Source: Panorpa germanica (Eukaryota; Arthropoda; Insecta; Mecoptera; Panorpidae). From it: a DNA stretch of 64,000 bases. Below, one piece after another: positions 13,301 through 25,415 of this stretch (position 1 is the first letter of the stretch; each line of letters opens with the position of its first letter). The stretch is taken from positions 20,532,759 through 20,596,758 of the forward strand of contig OY783204.1 in assembly GCA_963678705.1 (NCBI GenBank), read 5' to 3'. The translations under genes were made by a program, and so were the position numbers. The notes under the pieces were generated by a model. That model saw only the letters and a list, made by a program, of their open reading frames with translations. It was not told the DNA's origin and ran no database searches.

Positions 13301-16300
13301 AGACCGGGCTGTTAGTAGTGTTGAATAGGGTTTCTTCGATGAGTATTTTTTTGGATGCGCCATTTTCTATTACTAAGTTTTTTTTCTATTACTAAGCATG
13401 ACAAGTGAACCTGTTTGATACGATCCATTTTTCTGTACAATGGTCCGGACAAACGAAGGTTCAAATTCATGCTCTTAATGGGCGTTAGATCCCGTTTTGC
13501 ATATGAACATGCTTGCGATTTCTAACCTAAATTTTAGTAAAAGTGTTAGTGTCAAACAAACCACTTACTTGCCTAAGAAGCTTGTCTTATTAAACATTTT
13601 CATTCATACAATAATATTAAGAATGCTAATTATTTGCGTAGCTAGATAATAGTGCCTTTATAGGGTGTCACTTTTTCATCAAAATCGTTCCATCATTACC
13701 AGAAACGATCCACTACGAACCTGTGTATACACAGAATTGAATTTACCGACACGAGCAGTATGCATTAAATTGATTACAGCGGCAAATTTCCTATCAAGCG
13801 TTTGTTATTTCGTATTGACCTTATATTACTGGTATTTTTAATCGATTTGCATAATGCTATTGCAGTCAGCTCTTCGTATAATGCAAAAGTTTTGTTCCAT
13901 AGAAACGCCGCAGTATATATAACTTGTAAATCGCATTATATCGAAACCGCATTGCATTTTATAGTAGAGATTGAGTCAAAATCGCCGTACATGCAAATTC
14001 TTTGATAAACACCGACTTAGGCCTGAAACATTTTTGTTTCATAAAAATACTACCTACAATTCTTTAAAATAGCACAAGTAAGGGTTTCATTAGTGTCGCA
14101 GTAGTCTCATACACTCATTAGTACACTCATGTCTAAATAATGTCAACTTATGAATGAAAATATATAAATGTCGCATGTTTAGGTCACACCAGTGTGTACC
14201 ATACATTATTAGATTTCAAAAAATAGATGCTTTCATTTTTATTATTATAAATACTGTCATTTTTATTTTGTAATAATTAGTGCTAGATTAAATGTCAATA
14301 CTTTTTAATATCACATGCATTTTTTATACATTTCTTATCTAACTGAGCTAATCACTAATAATAGCGCACATATGATTTTAATTGCGTAACCTTTGACCCA
14401 TGTGAACTTAATGTACTTTATCCAGTAACCTGAAAATGACCCAGACTCATTATCCAAGAAAGGTTAATCTAATGTATTTATTTGTTTCGTAATAACAAAC
14501 TTTATCAGATAAAAACTACTTAACAATTAGACAGACAGTTGTTTTCTTGTTTTTGAGTGTTGACATTAATCTATCTATCTCTTAATCTAATTTTTTTCCA
14601 AAATTACTACTGATGGCTGATAGACTGATTGAATGATTTTATTATATTTTTTTAAGATTATTTTATTTGTTATAGATTTATATATGTAGATTGAAAATTT
14701 TGGTAATTGTTTTATCTATTTAGGACACTTTCGAAAGCATTGAATAAAACTGAGACACCATTTCAATGTATAAAACGAAAATATTACCTTTAAAGCAGGT
14801 AACAATTTACCTAAACGAAATCTAGTAGTATTTTATTGAAATTTGCACTGAAATGGTTTGTTTTATGCTTCTAAATCTATGAAAAAGAAGAAAGTTCGTT
14901 CTATAACTGTATTAATCCTTAAAACGATCTACTTAAAATTTTATTAATCCAAAACAGGCCGTTTTATGATTCTAATAATCCAGAAAAATATCATTTTACG
15001 ATTCTGACAGCACTAAATAATTTTATATATTTAATTTTTATATTTAAAATATTCATGTTTTAAAAATCTTGGCTCTTCCCGCGTGAAAGTGAATTGTGAC
15101 GAAATACGATTTAATTTCGAAATCTAAATTGTTGTACTGCTGTTATTTGCCTTTTGACTCATATTTTCCAATCCATGCGTACGTTACAGATCTTTTTAAT
15201 ATTTTTAGAACAAAGGCAATCTCTTTTTTGTCTAATTTGTTCTTTAGAACCACAAAATTTCCTAATATAAGAACACTTAAAACAGGAGAGCTCTATTTTA
15301 CCTTTTAATCAAGTAAAAAAATTTGATTAATTATTTTTTTTTTTTTACAAATTTCGAATTCGACCTAAATATATGTGACACATTTTTATTTAATCTACTT
15401 TATCATTTTATTTATTTTTTATGTTTGTTGAAATATTAAAAAAAAACATCATTAAATCACAATATCCAAAACACGTGCTGCTTATTTGTAAAAGTAAATT
15501 ATGATAAATAGTAGTCCCTAGTTTTAAAAATTAAATATTTATTTATTTACCGATATTTTAATTATTCATAATTGATAGCTCTCGTTTTGACGTGAATATA
15601 TGCAGCATAGAGCATGTGTGTCATCAACAAATTATTAATTTTACATGTTTATAACACAATAATATACTTATACGTAATAATGCAGTACTATTTAATAACT
15701 ATTTTATAATCAGAAACAATTCTCATGATAAAAGAATTTACGCATCTCTCACAATTACAACAGACTACGCGCGAATCTAGATAGCACAACTATTTCGGTC
15801 CTTTTCCTATTCACTAAATCAGAAAAGGACCGAAAGCGTATGTTCCAGCATCAGGCAAAAAGTTAAGCATTAAAACTCCAATAACTAGATTTTGAAACAA
15901 ACATATTTGTCAAATACACGCTAGTATTAAATTTAAGGTTACTAAAAATAAGTAAACAAAGTAATCTAACTTAATATTGTAATATTTATAACCAATTATT
16001 TGATTAAACAGATGTGGACATTTTAATTACTAAAGTATTTTTTATATTTGCAAACAATTAAATATAATAATTGAAATAATATAAAAAAACACTGCAGTGT
16101 TCTAATCTTCATTTAAACAACTACTTAAAATTTTCCATACAAACATAATATGAAACAAACAAAATAACACATGCTTATCAAATAATGTTGTCATAGATTT
16201 TAAATACGATGATCTACTCCTCATATATTAGCAAATATGTCACCCGTTTTGTTTGTCACTAATACATACTCATAAATGTTAAATAATCTTAAAATTCAGT

Positions 16301-16600
16301 AGCATCAACATTCACACATCAACTGATGACGATGACAATAACGATGATGAATACATTCTAATGGCCGATGATGTTGATGACGTACGCATTGTTCGTTACT
16401 AATGATTCCGCTTTGCTATGAGTTGTTATTTTCCTATTTTTTTAAACTAACAAAGCGTATACTCAATATTATTAAGCCTTGAAATATATACACGGTATCT
16501 ATGAATATGTATGTGTATGTGTTATGTGATAAAATTATCTATTATTTACACAAGTAGAGTTAAAAACGTCGCTAAAAACTGATCGTCGATTTAAAACGTT
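7331..16600. other. 9 kb AT-rich gene-free stretch
   Basis: No coding exon with plausible splice sites or domain content was found. Small structures: a possible TIR element at about 9605-10014 (CATTC ends followed by TTTAATTT-rich arms); a 21-bp tandem duplication near 13262-13300 (GAGATGTAYGTGCATAT twice); a reverse copy of a short dispersed repeat at about 14020-14065; and a perfect 14-bp hairpin at 15793-15835. The region precedes the internal promoter of the TSC22-family gene. Upstream exons of longer isoforms could lie here or beyond the window, but I could not locate the conserved exon that normally precedes the TSC box. Confidence 0.5.
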
Positions 16601-16603
16601 CGG

Positions 16604-16638
16604 TATATAAAGAGAGGCTACTCCACGAGACGATCAGT
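16604..16638 (+). promoter_or_regulatory. TATA box and initiator of the TSC22-family short transcript
   Basis: TATATAA occurs at 16604-16610 and an arthropod initiator TCAGT at 16634-16638, which puts the +1 A at 16636, 32 bases downstream of the first T of the TATA box. That spacing is the classical one for a focused insect core promoter. The predicted 5' leader runs to the ATG at 16801. No experimental start site is available. Confidence 0.75.
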
Positions 16639-16800
16639 CGCCACCTAACGAGCCAAGCGTAAAGTACTACTAGTGAAGCAAAATAATTGTTCGCGAATTT
16701 CTATTACATATTCAGTATTAAGTAACTCTTGGTTGCGAGAGGTGTGCATTTGCATTTGTGTAATTAAAATTAAATTAAATTCATAAAAAACTTATTCAAA

Positions 16801-17719
16801 ATGTTGGACATGATTTCATCAAACGTGCAGCAGTCGTGCTTATACGAAATTCGTCAACGAGGACAAAATGACGCGTGCTACGTTATGGTTCCTAATACGA
16901 ATGTATGTATCTAATTAGAAAAACTATTCATTTTTTTTTTATTTATGTAGCTTTTCTATAAAAGTGGATTTTTAATTATTAACAAAAAGTGCGGTTTTCA
17001 AAATATTTTATTTACACATTTAATGTTCATTTACAAATTTTGTTATTCGTTTTTTTTTCTTAAGAGTTATAATTATTTGTGAAATTAAACTAATTATTCA
17101 GCAATTAGTGTTGCGTTAATTTTTAAACAAATTTTTCTTTAATAAATTCCAATTTGTAAATCACGTATTGATAGTGAGTTTCGGCGACTGATATCATACG
17201 ATTGTGGTTGCTCAACGTTTTTATTTGCTAATCGGAACAAAATTATTTTTGTATTTTAGTCGTCTTTCAAATGACGTGGACGAAATGTTTGAATATTTAG
17301 GCGTATTAATTATTATATTATATAATTGATGATATTTAATACAAATATAACAACGGTAGAAGCATATAAGTGGATTCGTCATGCACTATATTTAGATTAT
17401 AGTTGGAGACAGTAGATAAAGTTGATTAAGAGTAACATTTTAGCCTTTGTGAATTTATATTAATATATTTTTATTTTATTATTTTCAGGATCTTGTGAAG
17501 AGTCATTTGATGTTCGCAGTCCGTGAAGAGGTCGAAGTGCTAAAAGAGAAGATCTCCGAGTTGATGGAACGTATCAACCAGCTAGAACTAGAGAACAACA
17601 TTCTGCGAGCTCATGCAACTCAAGAAACTCTATCTCAGCTACCAGTAATCCCAATTGGAACTGCAGCCGTCACGACTAAGCCGCAACCTCCAAACCCAGC
17701 AAATGGTTCCATCTCCTAA
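16801..17719 (+). CDS. bun: TSC22-domain leucine-zipper transcription regulator, short isoform (bunched-like)
   Basis: The CDS is join(16801-16902, 17489-17719), 110 residues. The intron has donor GTATGT and acceptor TTTTCAG, both in phase 0. Exon 2 opens directly with the TSC box ([18 protein letters not shown], residues 35-52), followed by a leucine zipper with leucines at 52, 59, 66 and 73 in perfect heptads and the ELENN motif. The tail is Pro/Thr/Gln-rich. TSC22/GILZ/Bunched proteins dimerise through this zipper and modulate growth and differentiation, partly through partners such as Madm. Exon 1 encodes 34 unique residues and replaces the usual exon ending in an AIDNKIEQAM-like segment; this fits a promoter-specific isoform driven by the TATA/Inr at 16604. 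Longer isoforms would start further upstream. Exon 2 identity is certain; exon 1 rests on the promoter, ATG, donor and phase. Confidence 0.9.
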
Positions 17720-20520
17720 ATTACAGCAAGATAATACCAGCACTGCGTCAAGTGCTGAACACGAAGCTGTCCCGGCTCCGGTACTAGCAGGAAGAATGGA
17801 CAGATGGTCACTACTACACTACAAAACGTGGAAATCTGGACATACAAACTGCTGTACCCTGGAACCCTGTCCTCGGAACCATTATTCTGGAACTTTCTGG
17901 AAACCTTTGACATTGGCGATATTCGCTGTTTCTTTGCATCTACTATTAATAATGTTATACATTACCCCATTGCTCATAAAAGATACATTTGAGAAGTGAA
18001 TATTTATTTGTTGATGATGCACTAATAAGATTTCAATTGATGAAGATGAATTGTTATAAACTGATGCAGATCTGGCCGCTGATCGATGCGCAGAAATTTT
18101 ATAATTACACTCTTTAAAATGAAGATGATTTTGTGAAAAGATAAATGAGATGGTGCTATTATTGACGGATTAGGAGATGTTTGATAAGATATTTTTTGTA
18201 TGAGTACGATTTAGATTTTAGTCTTAGTTTTTAATTTTAATGGAAACAACTTTAGCATTGTATTAAACAGATGAATCTCTTGGCATACTTGCCTTAAAGA
18301 TTAAAAGATGTGTAAATGGTTAGGAAGCAAATTAATTGCTGCACCTTTCTGCTTTGTTTTGTTAAAATAATACTTCATCTAGCTTTTTGCATGAATCATT
18401 CTCATTAATTATTTATTTTTTATTAAAATATCCATTGTGGACAGTCTCCATTATGGAAAGGGACTGAATTATTAGAAAGACGCTGCTGTGGCAGCTACGC
18501 AGGAGTGAAGCTGAAGCTGAATAAATCAGAGCTTCCAAAGAAAGCGAAGGAACTTCATTTTTAAACATATTCAGTATTTCTAGTTCCCTATAGTTCATTG
18601 TTCACTCTTCCCAATCCCCATCCCCATCCCCATCTCTTTGTGAGGGGTGGGGGGGGCTCTTTTATTTGAGAACGGAAGGGAATCATCTTTAAGTCATTAT
18701 GGCTGTGCTACTACTACTGTTAATTATATTATTGTTATCCATTTATTGTAAGATCGATACATACCTGTGCGTTTATAGTAATTTTTATTCAATTATATTA
18801 ATTAGTATTTTCTTTACTTCTAAAAATGTACATAATATAGTTATTATAGACCATAAACAAATGGTTAATAAAACTTTTAATTTTTTTTAAACTAAAATAT
18901 GGGGGTTTATGTATTTTACTTGTAAATTAGGATATAAGAAACAAACAAAACACTATTATTAATATTATATAATTTATTTTTATTGAAAAACAAATAATAT
19001 TTCTATAAATCTATTAGTTATATTCAATTCTATTTACATTATGTTATATACATTTTTTTAACTAATACATAAATAGTTTCGACGATTGAGATTTTCATAT
19101 AGATATATTATTGCTACCACTTTTAGATTAGGAGTTAGCACTAAGTATGAAAGCGCCTGCTGCTTTTCAAATCTGTAGTGCCCCCGCAGAGCTCATATTC
19201 GCCGTTTCCATAAAACGCAGCTCCAGTTGGGCCACTACAGGTTTAGTAATCGTTAGGATACTCCAGAAACTTAGAATGTCTGAATTACTTCACAGGATTG
19301 ATATTACAAACTCATGGAACAAATTGAAGCTTATTAAACTAAACTGGAGTTAGGATTTTTATTCTTGAAAAAATTGATGTAAACCAACATAAATATTTAG
19401 CACTGTTAAAAGCTGATATATATTTAATAATAAATACATAATCTAATAATTATTTTTATATGCTTTGAAATTAGCAAATAATGAAGGTGCAGATTTTTGC
19501 TAATATGTTAAATGTATATAAACCAAATTTGCTTTAAAAGGAAAATATATATTATTAAATTATGTACATAGGAATAAATGAAGTAGAATAAGTTCTCACC
19601 AAATGATTACAAACAGCTTATTAAGAAAAGTGTGAAACAAATCCTATAAAAATAATGAATAGTTAATAATGACTTCATCAATATTAGTATTTAGTTATAT
19701 AATTAATAATATATAAGTTATTAGTATGTAAATTGGTTAGCTATAACTAACTGTCTTGTAAAAGATAAAAATAACATAAGTAAACATTGTAATATTAGTC
19801 CATTATAAAGCATTGTAAGGTTCCTTCTATTAAAATATTCAATAAAACTAAATTGTAAATGAAATTGTTTATATTTTATAAATTTGTCCCAAATTTAACA
19901 CCACAGGCACAATCCTGTGCTTTTGCAAGGTCTTTCTTCATTGCTATCGTTAGCACACACGATTTGAATAAATATTTTAGGAGTCGGTTGCTGTACTCAT
20001 AGTTATCGCAATACACAGTAACAATAACCCGGATGTTTATGGAGAAATAACTTTAAATTGTTAAAGAGTCTAAATTACCTAACTATTGCGAGGATGGCAA
20101 CCGCAGCACTAGTTTTGTATACTCCATTTGTAGGTTCACATCCTGGAATAGGAATATAAATTCTTAGCGCCATCTGTTAAAGAATAGCTTGACATATATA
20201 CAGTTCATTAACTCTCTAATAGATGGCTCATACATTTCAATGCGCCTGGAAAATATGCAACTAAAGCTACACAACTTGGATACATACTTTGTATTCCATT
20301 GAATATAGTATAACTTAATTCATGTATTATTGTTTATTTCTAATACATTTGTATTACACTCTTATATAATTTAATTCATATTTCTTGCGACCGTTTTGTG
20401 TTAGTTTTTTTTTATCAATAACAGAAGATTATTGAAGACAATAGAACATCCATGAAAAACTGATACACTTTGATTGTTTTTCAAAGAACTCTATTTGTTT
20501 AATGTTTCTTAAAAATTAAA
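17720..20520. other. 3' UTR of the TSC22-family gene and intergenic DNA
   Basis: After the stop at 17719 a second frame (17655-17999) overlaps the CDS end but shows no conserved features and is treated as UTR. A CCCCAT hexamer run followed by a G-run lies at about 18608-18655. AATAAA at 19841-19846 is a candidate distal poly(A) signal; no nearer signal is clearly better. From 20085 to 20300 there is a short inverted repeat with GCCATCT/AGATGGC ends (20171-20227). No further gene is supported. Confidence 0.45.
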
Positions 20521-20529
20521 ATTTATCAG

Positions 20530-21285
20530 GTTTGCAATTCTATCATCGCCAGAATCACCTTCTTACAGATGATAAAGAAAACCAGAAATTTTTAACATTT
20601 GAATTAATCAATTTTTGCTAGATTTTTAACGGAAGAAGAGTATAACCTTCTTAAATTTGATGAAAAGGTCCAATTTATTATTATATATTAAATGAAATCA
20701 ATTTTTCTCCGTTTCTGCGATTAAAGAAGACTATATACTTCTTTAAAATCATAAAAAAACCAAGAATTTTAAACTTTTGAAACAATAAATTTTTCAACGA
20801 AACAAGAGTATAACCTTCTTAAAAATGAAGAAAAGGTTCAATTTATTAATTTAAAAGAAATCAAATTTTCTCAGTTTCTGCGATTAAAGAAGACTATAAT
20901 CTTCTTTAAAATGATAAAAACAACAAGAATTTTAAACTTTTGAAACACTAAATTTTTCAACGAAACAAGAGTATAACTTTCTTAAAAATGATGAAAAGGT
21001 TCAATTTATTATATTAAAAGAAATCAAATTTTCTCAGTTTCTGCGATGAGAGAAGACTATAATCTTCTCTAAAAGGATAAAAACACAAAGAATTTTAAAC
21101 TTTTGAAACAATAATTTTTTCATCGAAACAAGAGTATAACTTTCTTAAAAATGATGAAAAGGTTCAATTTATTATATTAAAAGAAATCAAATTTTCTCAG
21201 TTTCTGCGATGAGAGAAGACTATAATCTTCTCTAAAATGATAAAAACACAAAGAATTTTAAGCTTTTGAAACAATAAATTTCTCG
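20530..21285 (+). repeat. Satellite unit A, left block (about 4.5 diverged 163-bp copies)
   Basis: Repeats of the ~163-bp unit A, marked by AGTATAACYTTCTTAAA, then ATGAAAAGGTTCAATTTATT, TTTCTCAGTTTCTGCGAT and a hairpin of the form AAAGAAGA-CTATAA-TCTTCTTT. The copies nearest the left edge (20530-20800) are the most diverged and those toward 21285 approach the sequence of the right block, the edge-decay pattern typical of satellite arrays. Orientation is the same as in the right block at 23040-25415. No coding potential. Confidence 0.9.
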
Positions 21286-21830
21286 AACTTTTTTAAATTC
21301 ATGGACTTTTTTTTTCTAAAATTTTTTTTTGGATTTCTTGAAATTTTTAGATGTAGTTATGTTCGTTAGGCTTTAAAGTAAATAAATGCTTCATTACATT
21401 TTAAATATATACGCGATTCTGACTTTTATGCGAACTTTTTTAAATTCATGGACTTTTTTTTTCTAATTTTTTTTTTTTATTTCTTGAAATTCTTTGATGC
21501 AGTTATGTTCGTTGGGCTTTAAAATAAAAAACTGCTTCATTAGATTTTAAATATCTAAACGATTCTGGATTTTATGCGACCTTTTTTAAATTCATGGACG
21601 TTTTTATTCTAAAATTTATTTTTGGATTTCTTGAAATTTTTTGATGCAGCTATGTTCGCTAGACTTTAAATTAAATAACTGCTTCATTACATTTTAAATA
21701 TCTACGCAGATACTCAAAAAATTGCATTGCTCTTAAAATCATAAAAGTGAACCTTTTCATCATTTTTAACAAGATTATAGTCTTCTTTCATTGAAAAACT
21801 GAAGAAGAAAATATATTATTTTTATAACGG
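21286..21830 (+). repeat. Satellite unit B, left inverted arm (3 copies plus an inverted A fragment)
   Basis: Three copies of a ~146-bp unit B; the marker GTTCG occurs at 21361, 21507 and 21654. They contain ATTCATGGACTTTTTT and TTGAAATTTTTTGATGCAG. From about 21716 to 21800 a reversed fragment of unit A follows. This arm is the mirror image of 22090-22640, so 21.3-22.6 kb forms a long inverted repeat around the palindrome at 21923-21976. Confidence 0.9.
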
Positions 21831-21922
21831 TTACTTATATAATTTTGAATGCTGATTTCAAATTTGTAATTAATTTTTAAATAAGTCTTTTGGTTTACGA
21901 CATATCGGCATAAAAAGTCGAA

Positions 21923-21976
21923 CAATTTTTATGAAAAGTAAGAAGAGTATAACCTTCTTACTTTTCATAAAAATTG
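21923..21976. repeat. Perfect 23-bp palindrome at the satellite centre
   Basis: 21923-21945 is the exact reverse complement of 21954-21976, with an 8-base loop AGTATAAC. The loop and flanking AAGAAG/CTTCTT reproduce a motif inside each unit A (AGTATAACCTTCTT). The palindrome sits midway between the two inverted B arms, as expected for the hinge of an inverted duplication or a hairpin founder sequence. Confidence 0.95.
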
Positions 21977-22084
21977 AAGAAAATATATTTGTCATTTTAT
22001 TGCGAATTTTAACTTAATTTTGAATGCTGATTTTAAATTTATAATTCATTTTTAAATAAGTATTTTAGTATATGATATATCAAT

Positions 22085-23035
22085 ATATTAAATCTCAATG
22101 AAAGAAGACTATAATCTTGTTAAAAATGATGAAAAGGTTCACTTTTATGATTTTAAGAGCAATGCAATTTTTTGAGTATCTGCGTAGATATTTAAAATCT
22201 AATGAAGCAGTTCTTTATTTTAAAGCCTAACGAACATAACTGCATCAAAAAATTTCAAGAAATCCAAAAAAATAAATTTAGAAAAAAAAGTCCATGAATT
22301 TAAAAAATGTCGCGTAAAAGCCAGAATCGTTTAGATATTTAAAATGTAATGAAGCAGTTATTTATTTTAAAGCCTAACGAACATAACTGCATCAAAAAAT
22401 TTCAAGAAATCCAAAAAAAAATTTTAGAAAAAAAGTCCATGAATTTAAAAAAGTTCGCATAAATGTCAGAATCGCGTAGATATTTGAAATGTAATGAAGC
22501 AGTTTTTTATTTTAAAGCCTAGCGAACATAACTGCATCAAAAAATTTGAAGAAATCCAAAAAAAATTTTTAGAAAATAAAGTCCATGAATTGAAAAAAGG
22601 TCGCGTAAAAGCCAGAATCGCGTAGATATTTAAAATGTAATGAAGCAGTTATTTACTTTAAAGCCTAGCGAACATAACTGCATCAAAAAATTTCAAGAAA
22701 TCCAAAAAAAAAATTTAGAAAAAAAGTCCATGAATTTAAAAAAGTTCGCATAAAAGCCAGAATCGCGTAGATATTTAAAATGTAATGAAGCATTTATTTA
22801 CTTTAAAGCCTAACGAACATAACTGCATCAAAAAATTTCAAGAAATCCAAAAAAAAATTTTAGAAAAAAAGTCCATGAATTTAAAAAAGTTCGCATAAGA
22901 GCCAGAATCGCGTGGATATTTAAAATGTAATGAAGCAGTTCTTTAATTTAAAGCCTAACGAACATAACTGCATCAAAGTATTCTAAAGATTCAAAAAGAA
23001 ATTTTAGAAAAAAATGTCCATGAATTTAATAAAAC
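22085..23035 (-). repeat. Satellite unit B, right inverted arm (6 copies)
   Basis: After an A-like fragment (about 22085-22170), six copies of unit B run in reverse orientation. The marker CGAACATAACTGCATCA starts at 22231, 22378, 22523, 22669, 22814 and 22959, spaced 145-147 bp. The copies are highly similar and differ mainly in A-run length. The last copy degenerates before the A block resumes at about 23040. Confidence 0.93.
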
Positions 23036-23039
23036 TTAG

Positions 23040-25415
23040 ACATCATTGCGCCTGACAGAGCGAAGGTTGTACTCTTGTTAAAAATGATAAAAATGTTAAA
23101 TTTTCAATTTTAGAAAAACCAAAGTTTCTGCATTTCTTCAACGAAACAACTTTCTTAAAAATGATGAAAAGGTTCAATTTATTATATTAAAAGAAATCAA
23201 ATTTTCTCAGTTTCTGCGATGAGAGAAGACTATAATCTTCTCTAAAATGATAAAAACACAAAGAATTTTAAACTTTTGAAACAATAATTTTTTCATCGAA
23301 ACAAGAGTATAACCTTCTTAAAAATGATGAAAAGGTTCAATTTATTATATTAAAAGAAATCAAATTTTCTCAGTTTCTGCGATGAGAGAAGACTATAATC
23401 TTCTCTAAAATGATAAAAACACAAAGAATTTTAAACTTTTGAAACAATAATTTTTTCATCGAAACAAGAGTATAACCTTCTTAAAAATGATGAAAAGGTT
23501 CAATTTATTATATTAAAAGAAATCAAATTTTCTCAGTTTCTGCGATGAGAGAAGACTATAATCTTCTCTAAAATGATAAAAACACAAAGAATTTTAAACT
23601 TTTGAAACAATAATTTTTTCATCGAAACAAGAGTATAACCTTCTTAAAAATGATGAAAAGGTTCAATTTATTATATTAAAAGAAATCAAATTTTCTCAGT
23701 TTCTGCGATGAGAGAAGACTATAATCTTCTCTAAAATGATAAAAACACAAAGAATTTTAAACTTTTGAAACAATAATTTTTTCATCGAAACAAGAGTATA
23801 ACCTTCTTAAAAATGATGAAAAGGTTCAATTTATTATATTAAAAGAAATCAAATTTTCTCAGTTTCTGCGATGAGAGAAGACTATAATCTTCTCTAAAAT
23901 GATAAAAACACAAAGAATTTTAAACTTTTGAAACAATAATTTTTTCATCGAAACAAGAGTATAACCTTCTTAAAAATGATGAAAAGGTTCAATTTATTAT
24001 ATTAAAAGAAATCAAATTTTCTCAGTTTCTGCGATGAGAGAAGACTATAATCTTCTCTAAAATGATAAAAACACAAAGAATTTTAAACTTTTGAAACAAT
24101 AATTTTTTCATCGAAACAAGAGTATAACCTTCTTAAAAATGATGAAAAGGTTCAATTTATTATATTAAAAGAAATCAAATTTTCTCAGTTTCTGCGATGA
24201 GAGAAGACTATAATCTTCTCTAAAATGATAAAAACACAAAGAATTTTAAACTTTTGAAACAATAATTTTTTCATCGAAACAAGAGTATAACCTTCTTAAA
24301 AATGATGAAAAGGTTCAATTTATTATATTAAAAGAAATCAAATTTTCTCAGTTTCTGCGATGAGAGAAGACTATAATCTTCTCTAAAATGATAAAAACAC
24401 AAAGAATTTTAAACTTTTGAAACAATAATTTTTTCATCGAAACAAGAGTATAACCTTCTTAAAAATGATGAAAAGGTTCAATTTATTATATTAAAAGAAA
24501 TCAAATTTTCTCAGTTTCTGCGATGAGAGAAGACTATAATCTTCTCTAAAATGATAAAAACACAAAGAATTTTAAACTTTTGAAACAATAATTTTTTCAT
24601 CGAAACAAGAGTATAACCTTCTTAAAAATGATGAAAAGGTTCAATTTATTATATTAAAAGAAATCAAATTTTCTCAGTTTCTGCGATGAGAGAAGACTAT
24701 AATCTTCTCTAAAATGATAAAAACACAAAGAATTTTAAACTTTTGAAACAATAATTTTTTCATCGAAACAAGAGTATAACCTTCTTAAAAATGATGAAAA
24801 GGTTCAATTTATTATATTAAAAGAAATCAAATTTTCTCAGTTTCTGCGATGAGAGAAGACTATAATCTTCTCTAAAATGATAAAAACACAAAGAATTTTA
24901 AACTTTTGAAACAATAATTTTTTCATCGAAACAAGAGTATAACCTTCTTAAAAATGATGAAAAGGTTCAATTTATTATATTAAAAGAAATCAAATTTTCT
25001 CAGTTTCTGCGATGAGAGAAGACTATAATCTTCTCTAAAATGATAAAAACACAAAGAATTTTAAACTTTTGAAACAATAATTTTTTCATCGAAACAAGAG
25101 TATAACCTTCTTAAAAATGATGAAAAGGTTCAATTTATTATATTAAAAGAAATCAAATTTTCTCAGTTTCTGCGATGAGAGAAGACTATAATCTTCTCTA
25201 AAATGATAAAAACACAAAGAATTTTAAACTTTTGAAACAATAAATTTTTCAACGAAACAAGAGTATAACCTTCTTAAAAATGATGAAAAAGTTTAATTTA
25301 TTATATTAAAAGAAATGAAAATTTCTTAATTCCTGCGATGAGAGAAGAGTATAATCTTCTTTAAAATGATATAAACACCAAGAATTTTAAACTTTTGAAA
25401 TAATCAATTTTGGCC
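23040..25415 (+). repeat. Satellite unit A, right block (163-bp period, about 13-14 copies)
   Basis: The phrase ACAAGAGTATAAC starts at 23301, 23464 and 23627 and recurs at 163-bp steps to 25257, exactly 12 intervals. Most internal copies are identical or nearly so; the first (about 23100-23290) and last (25258-25415) are diverged. Each unit carries AGAGAAGA-CTATAA-TCTTCTCT, a perfect 8-bp hairpin, about 60 bp downstream of AGTATAACCTTCTT. Such homogeneity implies recent amplification or strong homogenisation. There is no coding potential. Confidence 0.97.

Noticed and set aside
17655..17999. 114-codon plus frame overlapping the end of the TSC22-family CDS
   Set aside because: It starts inside the CDS in another frame, lacks conserved features, and the TSC22 frame terminates normally at 17719.
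20530..25415. CRISPR-like array
   Set aside because: Units are ~146 and 163 bp with no unique spacers; the genome is eukaryotic and the pattern is a satellite.
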